A stretch of DNA of 30,186 nt, taken from contig CAYPMJ010000010.1 of assembly GCA_964411785.1 (NCBI GenBank), positions 1-30,186 of the forward strand, in the 5' to 3' direction. This DNA is from RUG626 sp964411785. Lineage in GTDB: Bacteria > Bacillota > Clostridia > Oscillospirales > Oscillospiraceae. Under the pieces are notes generated by a model. That model was not told the origin of the DNA. It saw nothing but the letters and a program-made list of their open reading frames with translations, and searched no databases. Shown here piece by piece: positions 26,819 to 30,186 of this stretch. Position numbers and translations under genes: made by a program. Positions within the stretch are counted from its first letter, which is position 1, and the number at the start of each line of letters is the position of its first letter.

Positions 26819-28687
26819 ATGACCGGAAAGCAAAAGCGCACTCTTGCCCGCATTCTCATTGCGGGAGCGCTCCTTGTGGTGTGCGCTGTTCTGCCCCTGG
26901 AGGACCCTTGGAAGGTGCTTTGTTATCTTGTGCCGTATTTTGTCGTGGGCTGGGATGTGCTGTGGCGCTCCGCTGTGAATATCTCCCACGGCCAGGTCTT
27001 TGATGAGAACTTCCTCATGTCCATAGCCACCGTTGGGGCCATGTTCACCTCCGAATACGCCGAGGGCGTTGCGGTGATGCTCTTCTACCAGGTGGGCGAG
27101 CTCTTCCAGAGCTGCGCTGTCGGGAGGAGCCGCCGGTCGATATCCGCCCTCATGGATATCCGCCCCGACCACGCCAACGTGATAAGGGATGGCAGGACCA
27201 CAGAGGTTGACCCGGAGGATGTGCAGGTGGGCGAGACGATACTTCTCCGCCCAGGTGAGCGCGTGCCCCTGGACGCCGTGATACTTGACGGGGCGGGCAG
27301 CCTTGACACTGCCGCTCTGACAGGCGAGTCAGCGCCGAGGGATGTAGGCCCCGGGAGCGCCGTGCAGAGCGGCTCCATCAACCTAAGCGGAGTGCTGCAC
27401 GCTCGTGTCACCAGCGTTTACGCGGAGTCCACCGTGGCGCGGATACTGGATCTTGTGGAGAACTCGGCTGAGAAGAAGTCCAGGACGGAGAACTTTGTGA
27501 CGCACTTTGCACGCTGGTACACCCCGGCTGTTGTCATTGCGGCGGTGCTTCTGGCCACTGTCCCCCCGCTCATCCTCAAGGGCGGCTGGGCCGACTGGAT
27601 ACACAGGGCCCTGGTATTTCTTGTAGTCTCCTGCCCCTGCGCACTGGTGATATCCGTTCCGCTGAGCTTCTTTGGCGGCATAGGTGGCGCGGCAAGGCGC
27701 GGCATTCTCGTGAAAGGAGCCGGCTTTCTGGAGGCGCTGTCAAAGGCCCAGACCGTCGTCTTTGACAAGACCGGGACATTGACCGAGGGCTCCTTCACAG
27801 TGACATCCATAAACCCCGAGGGCATCAGCGGAGAGGAGCTTCTCTCCATTGCCGCGGCGGCAGAGAGCTTCTCAAGCCATCCCATAGCAAAGGCCGTGGT
27901 CAGAGCAGCGGATGGATGCCACCCTGAGGCGGGCCTGGTTGAGGAGCTTGCAGGTCTCGGCGTCAGCGCCGAGGTCGGCGGTGAGACGGTGCTCTGCGGA
28001 AACGGGAGGCTGCTTGAAAGCCGCGGGATACCCTTTCCCCCCTGCGGCGAGCCCGGGACGGTCATCTATGTGGCTAAGGCCGGAAAATATGCCGGCAGCA
28101 TAGTAATTTCAGACAGCTTAAAGGAGGACTCCCGCAGGACAATAGACGCTCTCCACGGCCTTGGAATACGGCACATTGCGATGCTCACCGGCGACCGGGA
28201 GGATACGGCCCGGGCTGTGGGTGACGCTCTGGGCGTCGACGAGACGATGAGCGGTCTTCTCCCCGCCGACAAGGTGACGGCTGTGGAGAGGCTACTTGGG
28301 GAGCGCGACGGGACTCTCGCCTTCGTCGGCGACGGCATTAACGATGCGCCTGTTTTAACACGCGCCGACATAGGCGTTGCAATGGGCGCGCTGGGCTCCG
28401 ACGCGGCCATAGAGGCCGCGGACCTTGTGATAATGGACGACAAGCCCTCACGGATGGTGGAGGCGATACGCATCTCCCGCAGGACTATGTCAATAGTCTG
28501 GCAGAACATAATCTTCGCTCTCGCAGTGAAGGCGGTCATTCTCGTGCTGGGCGCCCTTGACATTGCAGGTATGTGGCTTGCCGTCTTCGCGGATGTGGGC
28601 GTATCGGTTCTGGCCATCCTCAATGCCATGCGGGCCATGCGCGTAAAAGAGGAGCCCGACGCTGCCGGCCCCCGGAGTGACAGATAA
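26819..28687 (+). CDS. cadA: P1B-2 type Zn/Cd/Pb-exporting ATPase without HMA domain
   Basis: 622 aa from ATG 26819 (GAAGGTGAT upstream). All P-type landmarks are present: TGESAP actuator loop (about 163-168), SCPCAL metal motif in the sixth span (about 271-276), DKTGTLTEG phosphorylation site (about D315), SSHPIAKA (HP motif, about 352), AMLTGDRE and GDGINDAP (about 503-510). The last spans carry Asn, Lys and Asp residues typical of P1B-2 (NIIFALAVKAVIL, then FADVGVSVLAILNAMRAM). It should export Zn(II), Cd(II) or Pb(II) from the cytoplasm with ATP. The usual N-terminal HMA domain is missing; the gene at 26270 encodes one separately. The upstream gap could have hidden a longer leader, but the start here has a ribosome binding site. 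Confidence 0.93.
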   Translation: MTGKQKRTLARILIAGALLVVCAVLPLEDPWKVLCYLVPYFVVGWDVLWRSAVNISHGQVFDENFLMSIATVGAMFTSEYAEGVAVMLFYQVGELFQSCAVGRSRRSISALMDIRPDHANVIRDGRTTEVDPEDVQVGETILLRPGERVPLDAVILDGAGSLDTAALTGESAPRDVGPGSAVQSGSINLSGVLHARVTSVYAESTVARILDLVENSAEKKSRTENFVTHFARWYTPAVVIAAVLLATVPPLILKGGWADWIHRALVFLVVSCPCALVISVPLSFFGGIGGAARRGILVKGAGFLEALSKAQTVVFDKTGTLTEGSFTVTSINPEGISGEELLSIAAAAESFSSHPIAKAVVRAADGCHPEAGLVEELAGLGVSAEVGGETVLCGNGRLLESRGIPFPPCGEPGTVIYVAKAGKYAGSIVISDSLKEDSRRTIDALHGLGIRHIAMLTGDREDTARAVGDALGVDETMSGLLPADKVTAVERLLGERDGTLAFVGDGINDAPVLTRADIGVAMGALGSDAAIEAADLVIMDDKPSRMVEAIRISRRTMSIVWQNIIFALAVKAVILVLGALDIAGMWLAVFADVGVSVLAILNAMRAMRVKEEPDAAGPRSDR

Positions 28688-28727
28688 GTAAATGCATATC
28701 TTCAAGATAAGTAAGCGCTTATCTTCA
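28682..28727 (+). repeat. two tandem 23-bp near-palindromic units at the end of cadA
   Basis: Units at 28682-28704 and 28705-28727 share AGATAAGTAA...TATCTTCA; each is internally palindromic (AAGATAAG...CTTATCTT is exact in the second). The cadA stop codon (28685-28687) lies in the first unit. They may form stem-loops that end or stabilise the cadA transcript; no T run follows. Confidence 0.8.
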
Positions 28728-28740
28728 GGTCTTAAAGCTT

Positions 28741-28775
28741 AAGAGCAGTGTTATCACGTGCGATAACACTGCTCT
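28741..28775 (-). terminator. stem-loop after the tRNA-Leu gene
   Basis: AAGAGCAGTGTTATC (28741-28755) pairs perfectly with GATAACACTGCTCTT (28762-28776), a 15-bp stem. On the minus strand it follows the tRNA CCA end, with AAGCTTTAAGA after it, so the T run is weak. It may be a terminator or a 3' processing structure. Confidence 0.65.
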
Positions 28776-28862
28776 TGGTGTCGGCGATGGGATTTGAACC
28801 CACATAGTGTTTCCACCGGCGGATTTTAAGTCCGCTATGTCTGCCTGTTCCATCACGCCGAC
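28776..28862 (-). tRNA. tRNA-Leu (anticodon UAA)
   Basis: On the minus strand the acceptor stem is GTCGGCG/CGCCGAC with discriminator A and an encoded CCA (complement of 28776-28778). The anticodon stem-loop GCGGA-CTTAAAA-TCCGC has anticodon TAA, and the T arm is TGTGGGTTCAAATCCCA. A long variable arm (CGGTGGAAACACTA) gives the class II shape of tRNA-Leu. The 87-nt length including CCA is right. It reads UUA codons. Confidence 0.95.
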
Positions 28863-29075
28863 CTATACATGCTTTCTCGAAACCGGGCGCTTTGTGCCGT
28901 CCGGCTCCACAATGAAGGTGTTCTCAAGCTCCGTCTCAAGGCTTGCTCTCACAGAGGCGATATACTCCTCCCTCAGCGCTCTCCGCTCCGTCTGCTCTGC
29001 CTGGGTCAGCGGCCTAGTCCTTGAAAGCCGCGTAAGCTCGCTTATCCTGTCTATTCTGCTCTGCTCCACCCTCAC
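28863..29075 (-). CDS. YnzC/DUF896 family protein
   Basis: 70 aa from GTG 29075 with a GGGGGCG site upstream. Matches the YnzC plan: two helices in ISELTRLSRTRPLTQAEQTE and RRALREEYIASVRASLETE, then LENTFIVEPDGTK. B. subtilis YnzC is a small SOS-induced protein of unknown mechanism, of similar size. The stop codon (28865-28863) is directly followed by the first base of tRNA-Leu, so both are probably on one transcript and RNase P cuts right after the stop. No own promoter was identified. Confidence 0.88.
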   Translation of the reverse strand: MRVEQSRIDRISELTRLSRTRPLTQAEQTERRALREEYIASVRASLETELENTFIVEPDGTKRPVSRKHV

Positions 29076-29175
29076 CGCCCCCAGGCTATTTTATGTTTTA
29101 TCTCCCGTTTTGTCAACAGATTTCTTCCATATTTCAAGCTTCAATTGCCTGGCTTATACAAGTGGGGCCTTTAGC

Positions 29176-29204
29176 TTGACAATGCAGGTAATAGCTGGTA
29201 CAAT
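29176..29204 (+). promoter_or_regulatory. promoter of mntP
   Basis: TTGACA (29176-29181), 17 bases, TACAAT (29199-29204). The predicted start near 29211 leaves a leader of about 115 bases before ATG 29326. Confidence 0.85.
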
Positions 29205-29210
29205 ATCAGT

Positions 29211-29325
29211 TTAAAAGATGGCATTCGCGTCCATGTCTGTGAGCGCGGCGCCGTGGTTCAAAGGCGGAAGCAGTGGGTAAAGGCTCCGGCGCAGAGGCGG
29301 AGTGCGGTTATCTTAAGGTGACTTT
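29211..29325 (+). promoter_or_regulatory. structured 5' leader of mntP, possible metal-sensing RNA
   Basis: AAGATG/GCATTC near 29215-29227 can pair with GAGTGC...ATCTT near 29299-29315, closing a domain of about 100 bases. Inside, GCGCCG (about 29249-29254) can pair with CGGCGC (about 29288-29293). mntP leaders in bacteria often carry the yybP-ykoY manganese riboswitch, but I do not see its conserved loops with confidence. Confidence 0.35.
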
Positions 29326-29901
29326 ATGGGCTTATTTGAATTGCTTGCCCTAGGCATTGGATTGAGCATGGACGCCTTCGCGGTGTCGGTGTGCAAGGGG
29401 CTCTCCATGAGGCACGCGGATGTGAAGGGAATGGCCATATGCGGGGCCTGGTTCGGCGGATTTCAGGCGCTTATGCCTCTGGCGGGGTTCCTGCTTGGCA
29501 GTCTCTTCGCGGAGGCAATTGAATCGGTGGATCACTGGATCGCGTTCGGTCTGCTGGTCATAATCGGGGCAAATATGCTAAGGGAGGCCATTCTGGGGGA
29601 GACTGAGTCTGAGGGTGACGGGTCCGGCGCGGATCTCTCCGCAAAGACCATGTTCATCATGGCCGTCGCCACCTCCATTGACGCTCTCGCCGTGGGTGTC
29701 TCTCTGGCCATGGTGGGGAATGTGAATATCTGGATGGCGATCTCCATCATCGGCGTCACCACCTTCATCCTTTCGGCGGTGGGCGTCAAAGTGGGCAGCA
29801 TCTTCGGCAACAGATTTGAGAAGAAAGCACAGATCGCCGGTGGCGTCATACTCATACTGCTGGGCGTCCGCATCCTGCTGGAGCACCTGGGCGTGCTGTG
29901 A
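29326..29901 (+). CDS. mntP: manganese efflux pump MntP
   Basis: 191 aa from ATG 29326 (AAGGTGACTTT upstream). Six hydrophobic spans arranged as two similar halves: GLSMDAFAVSVCKGLSM in the first (D16) and TSIDALAVGVSLAMV in the second (about D119), the acidic positions that coordinate Mn in MntP. A short acidic loop (GETESEGDGSGADL) lies between the halves. Length and the MDAFAVS/IDALAVG pair are diagnostic. It removes Mn(II) from the cytoplasm, driven by an ion gradient. It has its own consensus promoter and a long leader, pointing to RNA-level control. Confidence 0.93.
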   Translation: MGLFELLALGIGLSMDAFAVSVCKGLSMRHADVKGMAICGAWFGGFQALMPLAGFLLGSLFAEAIESVDHWIAFGLLVIIGANMLREAILGETESEGDGSGADLSAKTMFIMAVATSIDALAVGVSLAMVGNVNIWMAISIIGVTTFILSAVGVKVGSIFGNRFEKKAQIAGGVILILLGVRILLEHLGVL

Positions 29902-29993
29902 GCAGCGGCCCGGCGGCTCTCCCCAGGGCCATAGCCGTCAGATTTTTCAGCAAAATGGCTGCGGCGGCACTTGCCGGCTGCGCTGATGTGGGG

Positions 29994-30053
29994 TATAATA
30001 ACCACAACGTGGTTATTATACTTAATTTAAGGCCGCGCCTATGGCGCATGGCC
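29994..30053 (+). repeat. REP-like palindromic element, copy 3
   Basis: A hairpin TATAATAACC...GGTTATTATA (29994-30020), followed by CTTAATTTAAGGCCGCGCC and TATGGCGCATGGCC (30021-30053). The 33-base tail is identical to that of copy 4, 88 bases away. Confidence 0.85.
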
Positions 30054-30081
30054 AATTATACCATTTCGCTTCGCTCCATGG

Positions 30082-30141
30082 TATAATAGCCGCAGGGCGG
30101 CTATTATACTTAATTTAAGGCCGCGCCTATGGCGCATGGCC
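30082..30141 (+). repeat. REP-like palindromic element, copy 4
   Basis: A hairpin TATAATAGCC...GGCTATTATA (30082-30108), then the same 33 bases as copy 3 (30109-30141). Between copies 3 and 4, ATTATACCAT (30055-30064) and ATGGTATAAT (30078-30087) form a further 10-bp inverted repeat that overlaps the start of this hairpin. 29902-29993 and 30142-30186 hold nothing I can identify. Confidence 0.85.
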
Positions 30142-30186
30142 AGGTCAGACAGGATTATGGGAGAGGAGAGTGGAGGTTGTGGCGGA

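Overview
The window is a GC-rich chromosomal segment of a Clostridia-type Firmicute, most likely a gut Lachnospiraceae. This rests on gene content (DUF4317, YnzC/DUF896, HI0933-type flavoproteins, several Lachnospiraceae-style conserved small proteins), AGGAGG-type ribosome binding sites and consensus sigma-A promoters. The assignment is inferred from recognised families, not from a database search. One 100-base run of N (26640-26739) is a scaffold gap.

Layout. (1) 1-2662 is host: the end of a tRNA-t6A cyclising enzyme gene (tcdA), a Cys-rich small protein, a bidirectional terminator, a conserved small protein and a DUF4317 protein. (2) 2714-17250 is a compact prophage-like element. At its left end is an S24/CI-type repressor, a divergent promoter with repeated operator-like motifs and three tiny zinc-ribbon-type genes. 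The rest is one long leftward late operon driven by a near-perfect promoter at 17221-17250: small terminase, large terminase, a small membrane protein, portal, a T7 gp12-like nozzle protein, scaffold, major capsid, adaptor, an Ig-like/baseplate-like protein, a collagen-like tail fibre, XhlA-like protein, LysM endolysin, holin and a coiled-coil protein of unknown role. The gene set is that of a short-tailed (podovirus-like) phage. No integrase, excisionase, replication gene, tape measure or sheath is visible.

(3) 17291-22937 is a host leftward operon: a small membrane protein, an HI0933-family flavoprotein, a COG2509-type flavoprotein, an SCP2-like protein and a class III aminotransferase. The first three are joined by 4-base GTGA overlaps. 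(4) 22978-24060 is a repeat-rich strip with a truncated IS1595-type transposase, REP-like palindromes and orphan hairpins. (5) 24142-25508 is a leftward pair: a conserved unknown protein and a secreted SH3-SH3-NlpC/P60 cell-wall hydrolase. Their consensus promoter overlaps a WalR-like box.

(6) 25707-28687 is a metal-resistance locus: an SmtB/CadC-type ArsR repressor with a perfect autoregulatory operator, a free-standing HMA-domain protein, a minisatellite with the assembly gap, and a P1B-2 Zn/Cd/Pb ATPase that lacks its own HMA domain. The HMA protein presumably replaces the missing domain. (7) 28741-29075 is tRNA-Leu(UAA), directly abutting the stop codon of a YnzC-family gene. (8) 29176-30186 holds mntP (manganese efflux) behind a structured leader of about 115 bases, followed by two tandem copies of the REP-like palindrome.

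The observations most worth a second look are the reduced podovirus-like late module with its miniature regulatory arm, the intrinsic terminator between the two terminase genes together with the apparent frameshift at the start of the small terminase, the dispersed palindromic repeat family, the WalR-like site on the hydrolase promoter and the split metal ATPase locus.
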